Shown here one piece after another: positions 22,707-33,812 of a DNA stretch of 64,000 bases. The notes beneath the pieces were generated by a model. The model was not told the origin of the DNA. It saw only the letters and a list, made by a program, of their open reading frames with translations, and ran no database searches. The stretch comes from Cladophialophora immunda (lineage: Eukaryota; Ascomycota; Eurotiomycetes; Chaetothyriales; Herpotrichiellaceae), in the NCBI RefSeq assembly GCF_000835495.1, contig NW_015622544.1, positions 1,383,704 through 1,447,703 of the forward strand. Reading direction: 5' to 3'. The position numbers and the translations under genes were made by a program. Position 1 is the stretch's first letter. The number at the start of each line of letters is the position of its first letter.

Positions 22707-23636
22707 ATGGCAGAAACCGACCACTATCCTTCACGAACATCCACCGTCCTGTCGGAAAAGGGCCCAACTTCCTACATCACTCCCACCTCACCAAAGCGAA
22801 GACCCGTTCGAGCGCCCAGTACGAGGACAAGTAACGGCACCATCAGCACAAACATGAGTTATGGCAGTGCGGGACGACTGTCAGAAGCCACAAACATCAC
22901 TCAACCACCTGCACACTCCAAAAAGTTCGTCGTTGTCGGAGATGGAGGCTGTGGGAAGACTTGTCTCCTCATCAGCTATGCACAAGGCTATTTCCCCGAG
23001 GTACGCAGGACAAGAGAAGGAATGATGGGCAGATAGCTAACGGTCACCAGAAATACGTGCCGACCGTGTTTGAGAATTACATCACGCAGACCATTCACAA
23101 GCCCACGGGCAAGACAGTCGAACTTGCACTTTGGGATACAGCAGGACAAGAAGAATACGACCGGCTGCGACCACTGTCATACCCAGAAACGGACCTGCTC
23201 TTCGTCTGCTTTGCCATTGACTGCCCCAACTCACTAGAGAATGTCATGGACAAGGTATGGCATCCTCGATAGTAGGGCTATGGCTTTTACTGACGAGTCA
23301 TCACAGTGGTATCCCGAAGTCCTGCATTTCTGTCCAACAACTCCTCTGATCCTCGTCGGCCTCAAATCCGACCTTCGTAACAAGCGAACCTGCATTGAAC
23401 TCTTGCGAACTCAAGGCCTCACCCCTGTCACACCCGAACAAGGAGCTGCGGTAGCTCAGCGAATGGGGGCTAGGTACATCGAGTGCAGTGCCAAGGAAAA
23501 CAAGGGTATTCAAGAGGTATTTGATTTGGCCATCAACACCGCCATTCAGGTCGAAGAGGAGAGTTTCGAGGCGAAGCCGAACAGCAAGGGGGTAAAGGTC
23601 AAGAAGGTAAAGAAGAGGAAATGTGTATTCCTATGA
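22707..23636 (+). CDS. RHO4: Rho-type small GTPase Rho4
   Basis: 275 residues in three exons: 22707-23000, 23051-23254 and 23307-23636, with 50- and 52-base introns in phase 0. An N-terminal extension of about 70 residues, typical of Rho4, precedes the GTPase fold. The P-loop is GDGGCGKT, switch [11 protein letters not shown], switch [16 protein letters not shown], the base motif LKSDLR (usually TKxD) and ECSAKE. A Rho insert is present, then a basic tail and the prenylation box CVFL at the very end. Rho4 acts at the plasma membrane and septum in polarity and septation of fungal cells. The gene faces DAD1, with 530 bases between the two stops. Confidence 0.93.
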
Positions 23637-24166
23637 TCCAATGGATCAGGAACAGACTCTCAGAGGAGGTCACAATTTTCCATTCTCGGGGTACAAAACT
23701 TGGATCTTGTATGATTGACCTTTTGGGCTCAAAAAACGCCCGCTGATGTGTGATGGTACGCATATGGGACGGCGTTGGATGCAACTGAATTGCATGACGA
23801 GGCGTTGTAATGAGACTCTGCTGGATTTAGAATGGGGATCGCTGTGCGAGCGAGCGTGGCGAGTTCCGACGATTCGGGCTCGAAGCTCTGTGGCGCGCTT
23901 TGATGTGATTGCTGTATGAGCAGCTCATTGCGTAGCTCCCCCGACGATGAATACATGTCCTGTTGAACATGCCCTTGTTCTGGAGCGCTCCAATCGTCAC
24001 CCTGCTCAGGTTTCGTTGATGTCCTCCATCTCCGCTCCTTCCAAAATGGTCGACGATCAGAATCGATGGCTAAAGGGACAAGTTGCGTTCAACCGCACAC
24101 AGCTCTCGCGGCTCAAAGCACATGTCAGATATGGCCTCTACCTAGGAATGCAAGGGCAGACGACTC
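23637..24166. other. Convergent intergenic region
   Basis: It contains the 3' ends of RHO4 (+) and DAD1 (-). I see no gene or repeat in it. Confidence 0.6.
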
Positions 24167-24754
24167 TCATTTGCCATGCTTGCCGTCTCCGTTGCCTGGA
24201 GTCGTGTGCGCCGTTTCGGTCGTGTCGTTGTTTGCGTCGTTCTCGTCGGCGGCGGATCTGCCCATCACCGTCTCGAATTGACTCCACAGCGCCTCGACGC
24301 TGGAGAACTCGTTTCCAATCTACCGGTCGTGTCAGTCTCCGGCGCAATCAGAGCTTGGGGGGACAGAGTGCGTATTGAGCACTCGGAGCGGTGCAACCTA
24401 CTTCTATGATCCCTTCGAGGCTGCGATTCAGAGCATTCATCTGTGCGAGGACTTGTTCCAGGGACTAGCTTCCACGCGCGAGGGGGCCGCCGCAGTCAGC
24501 AGCCATCATACAAAACACACTCGTTCAGGAAGATGTGAGCGAGGGCGACCATCCCAACGTTTCCAATTACTCGGTGGGTATCCTTCCCCTTCCTCATGAA
24601 CGGTTCTGATGGGCTCTTTTCGAGGAATATAGAACGGAATCCAACTGACCTCTCCAATCTCGCCTACCAGTGCAGCACGCCGCACTTCGAATTCGCTCGG
24701 TTGATGAGACTGCGACTCGTCCGTCGAGGAGCGCATGTTATTCGAGCTCGCCAT
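24167..24754 (-). CDS. DAD1: DASH complex subunit Dad1
   Basis: 106 residues in three small exons that plain open frames do not reveal: 24754-24650 (35 residues), 24464-24402 (21 residues) and 24319-24167 (50 residues plus stop). Phases are all 0, donors are GTCAGT and GTAGGT, acceptors CTAG and GTAG. The joined product runs FEVRRAALVGEIGE, then SLEQVLAQMNALNRSLEG, then IGNEFSSVEALWSQFETVMG. That is the core signature of Dad1. The DASH/Dam1 ring couples kinetochores to spindle microtubules in fungi. Residues after the core (Asn/Asp-rich) are variable, as usual. The length fits the family. Introns are 185 and 82 bases. Confidence 0.9.
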
Positions 24755-26507
24755 CCCGGGAGGGTTTCTCCTCTATATCGGCCGCATGCGGGCAAAGTTG
24801 TTTCCGCCTGTTCTGGAGAGAGATGCGAACCCTTCAGATCGGGTTCGAAGGGAGAGAGATGATGTATACGCGATGGAATGTATTTGACTTCTTTGTCTTC
24901 AGACGGTTTGGACCACCGTTCAGAGAATCAAAAGCATTGAGCATTGAGCATTGACAACAATTTACGAGGTACATTTAGAAAGTCCAAGACGCGTCCTGCG
25001 TTCTCACATGCTCCCCCGCGTCCTCCCTATTTGTGTCCACTTTCGCACACCAAGACCTCCCCGCTCCGGGACAAAAAGAATCAAAATTGGATTTCATGCA
25101 GCCCATGATTCGCCTTGCAAGAATTCCCCCGGGGGGCAAAAAGAGAATGTTGCATTATTGAGAGGAGTGGGATTCGAACCCACGAGGTTTCCCACTGCGG
25201 ATTGGAAATCAGAGACCTAAACACAGCGCCTTAAACCACTGTTCGCATTTTGTTAGCGGGCGGTCGTCGAAGAAAAGAAAGATGGGAAATATTTACCTCG
25301 GCCATCCTCCCAGCATAAATTCGGGTTGTTTTTGGCACATGTTGTACATATGTTCGGATTTTTTTGCGTGGACACTACCCCCTGGTTTGTGGCTGCTCTG
25401 GGCTTGTGGGGGGTGTGGAAAGGACAACGTCTAAGCATGCATGGGCGGGGGTCGTTGAACGGTTCTAGGCACGCAACTGGGGCGCTCTAGGCACTGATCC
25501 CTCGATCATGAGGCCCACGGCAAGGCCCCCAGTCGCGTATATCGGGGTGTTCACGAATCCTGCTTTGCAAACCAAGAGGACCGGGGAACGATGAAATTTG
25601 CAGAGAGAATACAAGTTCAAGGTGATATTTCCTGCTGAGATACAGTCATTGTGTTCGTTATGTCTATCGTAAATGCATATTTAATGGTGGACGACCAATC
25701 TAGGATTCTGTCTGCTGTAGTGCGGCCTCTACACTTGCCATGTTGCCACTACCTCAAAAACGGGCGAATAGGTGTATACGATTGGAGCCGACATGTTCAG
25801 TCGACATGGCGATTGTGATGATTCGAGATCGGTCGAACGGGCACCATCTTCTCACCTCACCAAAGATGATCGTGAGATCCCTTTTGATGAAGGGCTTTCC
25901 TGTCTCGGATCTGTTGTCCCGTCCATAGGGGGTAAGTAGTAATCTCGATCTTCAAAATGGTCCTTCACACCAACGACACCATGGTCCTCGAGAATTGGTA
26001 TCTGTACTTCTCCGAAGAAGGTAGTCGGCTAGTGAACTCGCTTTTGCGTGCGAGAACATGAATGCAGGGCCGTGCTGATCAGCCCCTTTTTGTGCTGAAC
26101 TAGTTTCACATCATATTCGAGGTGCTTCGGGTCTAGAAGTGTCTGGCGCAGGAACGGCGACCCGCGTCGAGTCGCAGAAGTTCATGCGCACGGGACGGTC
26201 CCTCGCTTCCAAAACGCAAATTTTTGTCGCTCATCTCCTTTTCCCCTGGTCGCGATGGGGTGATGCTGAATGAAAAAGTCGCGAAACGGAAGCCCAATAG
26301 CGAAGAGTAGCAGCAGCGTTCGTCTCGCCTGCTCCAAAAATTGTTTCTGCCCCGTCGTTCTGAAATGCAAAGAATTCGTCAATGAAGGACTTTTTGTGCG
26401 GTCGTCAAAGAGGTCGTCGTCGATATTGTTGCTATGCGGTGCCGTTGGTCCCATGAGGTCATGATCGTGTGTTCTTAGTGTATAGGAATAGTCATGCCTG
26501 ATGGGAA
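24755..26507. other. Gene-poor region
   Basis: It holds the DAD1 promoter side and the tRNA-Leu-like remnant at 25159-25258. A minus-strand frame at 26182-26511 overlaps the end of the small candidate gene and might be a further exon of it, but no family is recognised. Confidence 0.5.
25159..25258 (-). pseudogene. Degenerate tRNA-Leu (UAG)-like sequence
   Basis: On the minus strand the 3' half is tRNA-like. A perfect T arm (GTGGG TTCGAAT CCCAC) is followed by TCCTCTC and a discriminator A. Anticodon-stem strands CTGTG and CGCAG pair (one G-T). Between them lies TTTAGG, with TAG as anticodon (25219-25217), plus extra bases that could be a short intron. A long variable arm precedes the T arm, as in tRNA-Leu. 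The D-arm remnant GTGGTTTAAGGCG also matches tRNA-Leu. The 5' end does not pair with the acceptor: the expected GAGAGGA is absent and the sequence reads ACAAAATGCGAACA. I take it as a pseudogene or fragment; a functional tRNA is unlikely. Confidence 0.6.
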
Positions 26508-26738
26508 TCATCGCTTGCCACCTGACAGTAACCGTGAGAGCCTCTTTCTCCTCGGCTTCTCCTCGATATTGTCGCCATCCGCACTTGACGAACTGGGACT
26601 TGTTGAACTGGCCTCGGAGGATGTTCGATCTCGAACTGACATGTTGGCGGCACCTATAATGTCCTCTAGTCGTACATCGTCCTGAGGGGATGTTGTTCGA
26701 TGTTGGGGATCAAGTATTTCAGTGAATTTAGAAGGCAT
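26508..26738 (-). CDS. Small hypothetical protein (76 residues)
   Basis: It encodes a hydrophilic 76-residue protein starting MPSKFTEILDPQ, with a Ser-rich middle and a basic end (KPRRKRLSRLLSGGKR). No family recognised. In its favour are a clean ATG start, biased composition like small fungal stress or disordered proteins, and isolation from other genes. Against it are the short length and no detectable conserved motif. The stop codon overlaps the next frame downstream, so an additional 3' exon is possible. Confidence 0.35.
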   Translation of the reverse strand: MPSKFTEILDPQHRTTSPQDDVRLEDIIGAANMSVRDRTSSEASSTSPSSSSADGDNIEEKPRRKRLSRLLSGGKR

Positions 26739-28547
26739 GGTAGTGATTGTTGGAACCCCTGGTGGGGAAAAATGTGCGGTCTCGTAGTTGCGGGTTTTGT
26801 GTTATTCTCAGTATTTCGCTGAGATCAAGAAACGAATGCTACCAGTAATAAACGAGAGGATCAGACAGGCTCTGTGGACAGTGAGGGCGGCGGTGATATA
26901 GGAGAAGAAGAAAACTCGGGTCGGCGGTGCCCTAACATTGTTATATCCTGACCCTTTTCGTCCACGGCACACGATCAAGAGTTCCGCCTATTCAGAATTT
27001 GCGCTCGCGTCGGTTCCCCCTGTTTGAGTGTTTGGAAATCCAATAGAGGAGCGGGTGGCTACGACGCCGCCTCGTCATTCCCCTCCTTCTTGCGAGCTCT
27101 CCCCCAGACGGAATGGATCGCACCATGTCTAGACCCTCTCAGGACCCAGAACCGAGGCGCACGAGACGACCATCCCCATGGTGCCCACCCACCGCCCCTC
27201 AGGGCACCAACTTTCAGGGTCTCGTGTGTGGCTGATGGTTATTCCCGCAGCCTGAGAGGCCAGAGATCGACCACATGGTGGCAGGCGTTGCAGGGGATCT
27301 TCCAGGAAGAGAGCTGCTCTTAAGGCAAAAGCTGTTGTGTAACACGTCAAGGCGTACGAGGATGGTGGTCAAGCCACGTAGGACAGATGAAGATCAGAAC
27401 TTCACAGCGTTGGATTCGCTTGCGAAGTGCCGAGTGTCTTCCGTGCCACCAAGATGCCCTCCTCATGCATCTCGTACTTGGATGGATGGATGGATGGATG
27501 GATGGATTGGCGGTTGGTTGGCCGGCAGTCTAAGCAGCGCTGGGCAGGGCGCAGTTGCACACAATGACACTCTGTATTTTGGGTTGACGTTTCTTAGGTT
27601 GGGCAGAGGGAAGAAGGTCGACTTGCCGGTTTGGGCTCAAGTTTGCCTCCTGGATCGAAACGCTTGGAGTCACTGTCCGAACTATGCACAGTCCGAACTC
27701 CTCCGCGTTTGCAAGACTTCTTACTACTGCCTATCCGGCTGACAGAACCACTTCTCTCTAAACCTAGAATGGTGACATTCCAGTGCTACGCCTCGTGACT
27801 ATTGTTTTCAAGCGGCGCGGAAGCGCAGCAGTTTGAGGGGCGAAAAGCTACCTAGGCACTGGGGAATTCTCCTGTTTGCTCGCATCAAACTTCAATGAAC
27901 TCTGTTTTCTTAACTCACGGGGCGGCGACCAGAACCGTGATCTCCTGAGGCCGACATTGATCATGTCCTCGTGCATTGAACAGCTAATGCACATGGCAAG
28001 AACTCTGATAATCCGTGGTCCGCATCCTGTCCTCCAGTGATGCCTCGGGTGCCTATTTGTGGCGTGAAGGAAGGAGACCAAGCTTCATCGTCCAGAATTG
28101 CCCGATTGTATGTATGATCAGACCCCGGTGCAGACTCGTGACTTGCGGAACGTGACCGGTTGTCCTGGAGGATGGCTGTATTGCGTACACAATCCACCAG
28201 CTGCAACCACCCTTTCGGCGCCAATCGAGAACAGTCACAGTGCTCGTCACCTCGAATGCGATCTCTCAGGACCAAACTATGCCACTTTGTTGTTGTTGGC
28301 TTTGCTCAATGGGCTGCAACGTCATCAGCTGGTTGGAGGATCGCATCAACTTCCCCTTTTGCCGGCATCTCGATTGTGTCCATCCTGGCTTGACAGGAAT
28401 GTATTTCGCTGTGCGAAGTATGCCACCAGCGAGATGTGTCTGCCTGAGCATGTGCTTTCGGTGCAGAAACACTGTAGCAGCTCCATGTCCGACCTTTGCG
28501 GGATCCTGAATCCACATCGTGTTCTGCTTCTACGGCATGTCGCCAAC
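26739..28547. other. Gene-poor region
   Basis: 1.8 kb upstream of the small candidate gene and downstream of SmF. It contains a GGAT/GATG tetranucleotide array at 27481-27506. Frames of up to 200 codons exist but none has a family signature, and those near 28.1-28.7 kb lie antisense to SmF. Confidence 0.5.
27481..27506. repeat. GGAT tetranucleotide array
   Basis: About six GGAT units in intergenic DNA. Confidence 0.9.
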
Positions 28548-29041
28548 CTAGTCCTCCATTTTGGTATCGGGTCCTTCGCCGTTCATTTCGACTCCCTTAG
28601 CTGCAGATATCCACAGAACGTTGTTACATCTAATGGTCCAAGTGGTCAGTCACATTTTTACACTGGCTGTCGCTGGGACTCTGTCGGCCATACCTGATGA
28701 GCACCTGACCCAAAGTACCGGTGTGTTTCCTGTCGATATACTCTTCCGTATTCGAGAGCTGGATGTTCATGTATGAGTCGACACTAATGAGTCGGCCTTT
28801 GTATTCGGTTTGACCCCATTTTAACCGGATGATAACTTCGTCATTGATCCTGCGACACAACCTGTCAATGGACGTATCTAGGCGATTCGAGCAGCGCTTC
28901 AACGAGGGGAGGTGCTCGCGCACTTTGACGCAAGGGCACAAAGACGTACAAGCTCTGGAGAAGAGGGCGCGGGTTTATGGGAGTGAACTGCAAACATGTT
29001 AGAGAGGTCGCAAAAGCTGCCACATTTCATCTTACATTCAT
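28548..29041 (-). CDS. SMF1: Small nuclear ribonucleoprotein F (SmF)
   Basis: Core spliceosomal Sm protein. There are four exons: 29041-29036 (ATG AAT only), 28987-28950, 28849-28694 and 28629-28548; all junctions are GT-AG and the total divides by three. The product starts [15 protein letters not shown]. It continues [18 protein letters not shown] (Sm1 motif), then [15 protein letters not shown], and has Sm2 as [13 protein letters not shown]. It ends with a short acidic tail, [12 protein letters not shown]. The length, about 93 residues, is normal for SmF. SmF forms the heptameric ring on U1, U2, U4 and U5 snRNAs. The gene is divergent from the Zn2Cys6 regulator, with 706 bases between start codons. 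Confidence 0.93.
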
Positions 29042-29747
29042 TTTGCTCGGTCTACTGGGGTTGAGGCCGAGGGGTTCAAACGAAAGACGCAGAACAATCA
29101 GTTCTCATTGAAGAGTTGACTACAGGTGATGTTGTGGTTCAGCAGCTTGGATCGCAGTCGCCCATGCTTCGAATTTGGAGCGAAAATGTTCTGCCAAGAG
29201 ATGGTAAACTCGGTCGCGCTTCAACCCGCGGACAGCAAGCAGAAGGCTCTGTCACGTGGGACATATCACGTGCTCATAAAGTCATGTGGAACCATCTCTG
29301 CCTTTGGCCTTTCGATTAAACCACCCACCTGGGCTTCCCTGCGCTTTGACCGAGACCAATATTTGGTCAACTCTTCTTGAGTTCCTACCAGAGACCTGCG
29401 AGACTTCGGTTCCTGATGCCTTTTCCACAGGTTCTTCGTTGAGCGATATCGAGAAGTTCAGCCTCAGGAGTCATAGTATCAACGGCAGTGGAACACAATG
29501 ATACTCCTATGTTTTCCTGTCGAAACGGGCTTGCGGGGGACTGATTTCCTCGGAAAACTGCCAACTCGTATGTCTCTTTGAGGCAGGAATACAGTAGCCA
29601 ATCAACCAGAGTCGATAACAGACGACGGAACGTTTCTCAACTCCGCTCTTGCAGCTCCCCTTCTGGATAGACTTGTTATTGCTGTGGGAGGTTTATCGAC
29701 AGCTGAATGGGTGTTCTGCAGCACAATCAACCAGGGACTCTTTCTCA
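29042..29747. other. Divergent intergenic region
   Basis: Promoter region between SmF (-) and the zinc-cluster gene (+). A plus-strand frame of about 84 codons at 29126-29380 has no family signature. A GTCACGTGGG sequence followed closely by ATCACGTGC contains two CACGTG cores near 29250-29275. Confidence 0.55.
29252..29275. promoter_or_regulatory. Two closely spaced CACGTG (E-box) motifs
   Basis: Two palindromic CACGTG hexamers lie within about 25 bases, between SmF and the zinc-cluster gene. CACGTG is the core bound by basic helix-loop-helix factors (Pho4/Cbf1 type) in fungi. Which gene they serve, if any, is not known. Confidence 0.4.
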
Positions 29748-31176
29748 ATGTCGGACAGAAGGCTTTCGTCGACTAGTCGATCACGCACGGGTTGCTCAAG
29801 CTGTCTGAGCGCCAGCCGGAAGTGCGATGAAACCAAGCCCACCTGCCAAAGATGCACACGTTTAGGGTTTCGTTGCAATTATGAGCGCCCGCTGAGGTGG
29901 AAGAACGCAGTGCTCACAGGGAATGTTCCAAGCAATGTGATTATAAGCGACAGACATGAGGGAGGTTCGCCGCAATGGCCAAGAGAGAAGAGTCCTGCCA
30001 GGAGCAACCATGGTAGAGACCACAATCCCCCCAGTGTCATCCTGCAGTCCATCGATGATAATCAGCTCATTGAAAGGTGTATGTAACCCCCAATTTATTG
30101 CAGCAGCATCATTGTCCACCTTGCTGAGATATAGATATTGAGTCTTGACCTCTGGTCACCTACAGTTCCACTGGTCCAACATGTGGGATAATCAATTTGT
30201 GAAGACATACGGATCCTTGTGCTTCACCTATCCTCCGGTTAGGGAGGCAATCGTCGCGTTCGAACTCCTAGAGCAATTTGGCTCGTCCCCGGTTGCTCTA
30301 GCACGAGTGTCGTCCGCACTGAGCATTTTCCAGAGCCGGCTGAGAGGATCTATCGAGACCAACAACGATATACTGCTGGCAGCAGGGTTTCTAATGTGTC
30401 ATGTTGCAGTAGGTCACGACCTGTTCCGTCGAACAGCCCTTTTTCTTACCGTCGAATCTTAGATGAAAGCCGGATACACGTGGACGGGCCACTTGAAGAG
30501 CTTGCTCTCCATTGCGCTCGCTGGCCAGGAGCCCCAACCAAACATCGATCGTCTGGCAGGGCTTGACATGGATATCTGGCTTATTGGACGGTGTTCGGGC
30601 TCCCTGCACGTCTGGTCTACGATGTGTTCGGGACGAAGCGGGATCGATCCCAACACGAATCTACCGCGCACCCTCTTGGATCTACTCGCCTCGGCAGACT
30701 CAGGCGCAGACATGTTCCAGCGACTGGAGGCATGGCAGCCGGACGCCACAGTGGCACCAACAACACTGCCATCATGCACACTCGAGATCTGGCATGCGTA
30801 CCGACTGGCGGCTCAATTGTGGGTTGCCATCCCGAACTTGCATCCCACTCAGCTTCAAAACACCGCGCACACGCGCATTCTCGATCAGTTGTGGCAGATT
30901 GTGGAGGGCTATTGGCTGCGTTGCAGGCGAGCTTCGTCGGAGAATGAACGTCAGGTCATTTGGCCCATCGTGGTCGCCTCGTGCTTGACGGAAGAAGACA
31001 GGAAGCTCGAGTTCGCGGAGAACGTGCTCTCTGAGCTATTTCCGAACGAGGCTGGATTTTGTCCTTCGAACCTCAAATCACTTATGCAGGAATTATGGTC
31101 AAGACGGCGACAAGGGCAATATACAAGCTTGGACAGTCTTGCTCGAGAGTGGAAGGTGGAGCTTGGGATCTGGTGA
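29748..31176 (+). CDS. Zn(II)2Cys6 transcription factor
   Basis: 436 residues in three exons: 29748-30078, 30143-30408 and 30463-31176. The binuclear zinc cluster is at residues 17-44: GCSSC, then RKC, then PTCQRC and GFRC, in the canonical C-x2-C-x6-C-x6-C-x2-C-x6-C spacing. It is followed by the common YERPLRWK. The rest is the helical fungal-specific regulatory region, shorter than in most such factors (about 330 residues). The second junction (MCHVA/MKAGYTW) is supported by family resemblance; the first is the best in-frame choice (acceptor ATTGAG at 30142), but an alternative acceptor is possible. It lies next to, and points toward, the MFS transporter. It is therefore the natural candidate regulator of the transporter and the dimethylformamidase-like gene, which is inference from position. 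Confidence 0.85.
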
Positions 31177-31566
31177 CAGGACGAGGTGGTCCACCGCCTC
31201 ATGCCTTTGGTAAGTTTAGATCATGTCTTACATCATTTTGCGTCTCTAAATCATTTCGCGTACAGCCTTGATAAGGTATAATGAGTGATAAGGGCGCCTG
31301 CCGATGTTAAGGCGGGGGGCTTTAGAGACTCACATACAACGAGCGCAGCCGGATGGGGAGTCCAAGATGCTGTCATCAGTGCTAGGATGTTTCTCCCAAA
31401 GACGTGCATCAAGATACGTTCATCACAGCCTTCAAATCGATCAGGTCATTTGTCTATACGAGCTCCATTCACGCCAAAAAAAACCCCCCCAAGGAGTGAT
31501 AGAACTTTACCACCTCACGTTCCTTTTTCTCTCAAAACACACACATACCCTGACACCCCCCCTTTT
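31177..31566. other. Convergent intergenic region
   Basis: It lies between the 3' ends of the regulator (+) and transporter (-). No gene recognised; there is an A/C-rich stretch (about 31470-31560) just beyond the transporter stop. Confidence 0.6.
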
Positions 31567-33434
31567 TCATGCCCACTTGTCGTTCTTGCGAGTGACCTTG
31601 AGGTAGTATCCCGCGGTGGCATTCCTCCACTTCTTGCCCCAGATGGCAAAGGGCAGGAAGGTCATGTAGACGACGAACAACATCATGGCGATGCCGATGC
31701 AGGCGTTCTTGGGCCCGCTGGCGTTGATCCAGGGCCGGATGGCGAAGGACAGGGCGCCGCCGACGGTGTTGCGGAGGAAGTTGATCATCTGGACGGACTC
31801 GTCGAAGATGTCGCTGTACGCGTCGAAGGCGTAGGTCATGGAGACGGGGATCAGGATGTTGGCGGCGATGCCGATCAGCGTGAGGCCCAGGCACGGCACG
31901 ATCCAGTGCAGGCCGTAGTGCGCGCCCAGCCCGTACATGAGGATGCCGCCGGCGCAGCAGAAGGGGACGGGGAAGAAGGCCCACAGGCGATGCTCGGGCT
32001 CGGTCACGCCGTGGTTGCGCCGCGCCAGGCGAAGGACCAGCCAGTCGGCCCCCAGACCCCCCAGCACGGCGCCGATGACGTTGCCGATGACGAGGGCCAC
32101 GAACATGAGCCCCATGGTGCCGGCGCTGAAGTTGTACGGCGGGATGGAGAAGAAGCTCGCCTGCGTGCTGAAGATGAAGCTGGTCAGGAAGCTCTTGAAG
32201 CTGACGATGAAGCTGGCCCACGCCACCGCGGGGAGGCCCACGTACGGGAACGGCGACACCACGAGCTGCCAGTACCCTTGCTTGACCGTGGGGTCCGTGG
32301 TGATCAGCGCGTGGCGCCGGCGCCAGGAATGGATCGGGATCGTGTCGTCCACGACGTGGGAAGCTGTGGTCGGGCCTTCTTCGGAGACCTCGGTGACACT
32401 GGCGGCCCGGTCGGCGCTGATGGCCTCGTCCTTGGACGTGGAGAGACGGGCAGGGCCCTGTTGCTCGGTGCCAACGGGCTGTGGCTGGGCAGATTTGCCC
32501 ACGTGCACGGGGATATGTGATTGACGGGGATACAGAGTCTCTTCGGCGCTGAAGATGATGAGCAACGCCGAGATGCCCTGGAAGATGAGCAGATATCTCA
32601 GCACCCAGCGCCATCCCTGCGAGTCGACGATGAAGCCACAAGCGATGGGCGGCAGGAAGTTGCCGGCTTGAAGCACGAGCGCGTATATCCCCATATATCG
32701 ACCGCGCTGGTGGAGGAACGAGATATCCAGGAGGCTGTTCTCGTTCAGGGAGTAGCTTGGGCTGGAGCCGAAGCCGGAGAGGACCATGTACGCCCACATG
32801 AAATTGATCGAGTGCATGGCCGCCCCGAACGCGAGCCCTGCGAGCACAAGGACGGAGCCGACGATGTAGGGCAGTCGCCGTCCGTATTTGGTGGCCATGG
32901 GCAGCGCGAAGAGCACGCCAATGCCACATGTGAAGGTGAGGACGGACTGGGTGTTGTTGAGCGCGGTGTAGGTCGTCGGGAATTCCTCCACCCAAAGATC
33001 CCAGGCTGGGGAAGTCCACGCAATTCTGCACAACGTTGAAACATATCAGTTTTCAGCGCCCCCCTTTTGGAGGACGGAGGCAGAAGCACTCACGATGCGT
33101 TGATCATGAAACACCAGAACAAGGTGACGGCGGACAACCAGGACTTGCGCCACAAAGGCCAGTTCTAGGGGGAATAACGTTGTCAGCGTTGTTTCTGCAC
33201 CGCAATGAGTGGCGAGGAGATACACACCAACGGGTCGTTGGGATTGGTGGTCGGGGTTGGAATCAAGATGATGGTGCTGCCGTCCCTGCCCGTGCCATCT
33301 TCCTTCTCAGAGACTGCGAGCCCAAAGGCACGTCAGTCAGCTTTCAAGTCAATATAGATGAGGTCCGAGTACTTACACTCGACGAGCTTCGTCGTCCCCA
33401 CTGCCTCGATACGGCTTTCAGCGTCGATAGACAT
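31567..33434 (-). CDS. MFS transporter, DHA1 type
   Basis: 557 residues in four exons: 33434-33377, 33313-33228, 33164-33094 and 33025-31567; phases fit and the total divides by three. The N terminus has the family mark NPNDPLNWPLWRKSW. Twelve hydrophobic segments are visible in two halves. The loop motif between the second and third segments reads KYGRRLPYIVGS, and DSQGWRWVLR follows segment six. A long charged loop (about 90 residues) separates the halves. It belongs to the proton-coupled DHA1/polyamine-drug group of fungal plasma-membrane carriers. Substrate is unknown. Its start codon is 1012 bases from that of the dimethylformamidase-like gene on the opposite strand, so import or export of an amide or its product is a reasonable guess only. 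Confidence 0.9.
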
Positions 33435-33801
33435 ATTGGCACCTCCGGTGCGGGAAAACGTCCCGGCAAAGCAGATATAGGCAGAGACTCAAGGCGGAGA
33501 GGACCAGACCGTCAGGGAGATGTCTAGGAGGAAGTCACACAACCCCCGGGTTGGCTCTTGTCTTGTATAGACCACGGCGGCGAACATTTTGCTCTCTGGC
33601 CTTCCAATTTGGAACGCGGCTCGCAATTCACGACATTGATAAGGGTGGATCTGCACGGTCTCAGAGATAGGCGCGTCGGGTAGGGCCCAATGCATTTCCT
33701 TTTACCCTGACATTCAACAGTGCGCTTTTGACTGAGGTCCCGAGTTCTGGGGGGGGGAGGGGGTCTGGATTGGTGTGCTTGATAACCCTATCCTGCAAAA
33801 T

Positions 33802-33812
33802 CCGCTGAACGG
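33802..33812. promoter_or_regulatory. CCG-N5-CGG everted element
   Basis: CCG CTGAA CGG is an everted pair of the triplets bound by Zn(II)2Cys6 dimers. It sits in the divergent promoter next to a zinc-cluster regulator gene. By chance such an element is not rare in 1 kb, so binding is only a possibility. Confidence 0.4.

Noticed and set aside
28098..28697. 199-codon plus-strand frame
   Set aside because: Overlaps SmF exons 3 and 4 on the opposite strand; the SmF exons are supported by strong family identity.
31285..32520. Long plus-strand frame (411 codons) over the transporter
   Set aside because: It is antisense to the MFS gene, has biased Ala/Gly/Asp/His-rich composition and no family motif. 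The minus-strand product shows all transporter marks.
31532..33031. Second minus-strand frame (499 codons) in the transporter region
   Set aside because: It is the shifted frame of the same gene; its Arg/His/Pro-rich product has no membrane segments.
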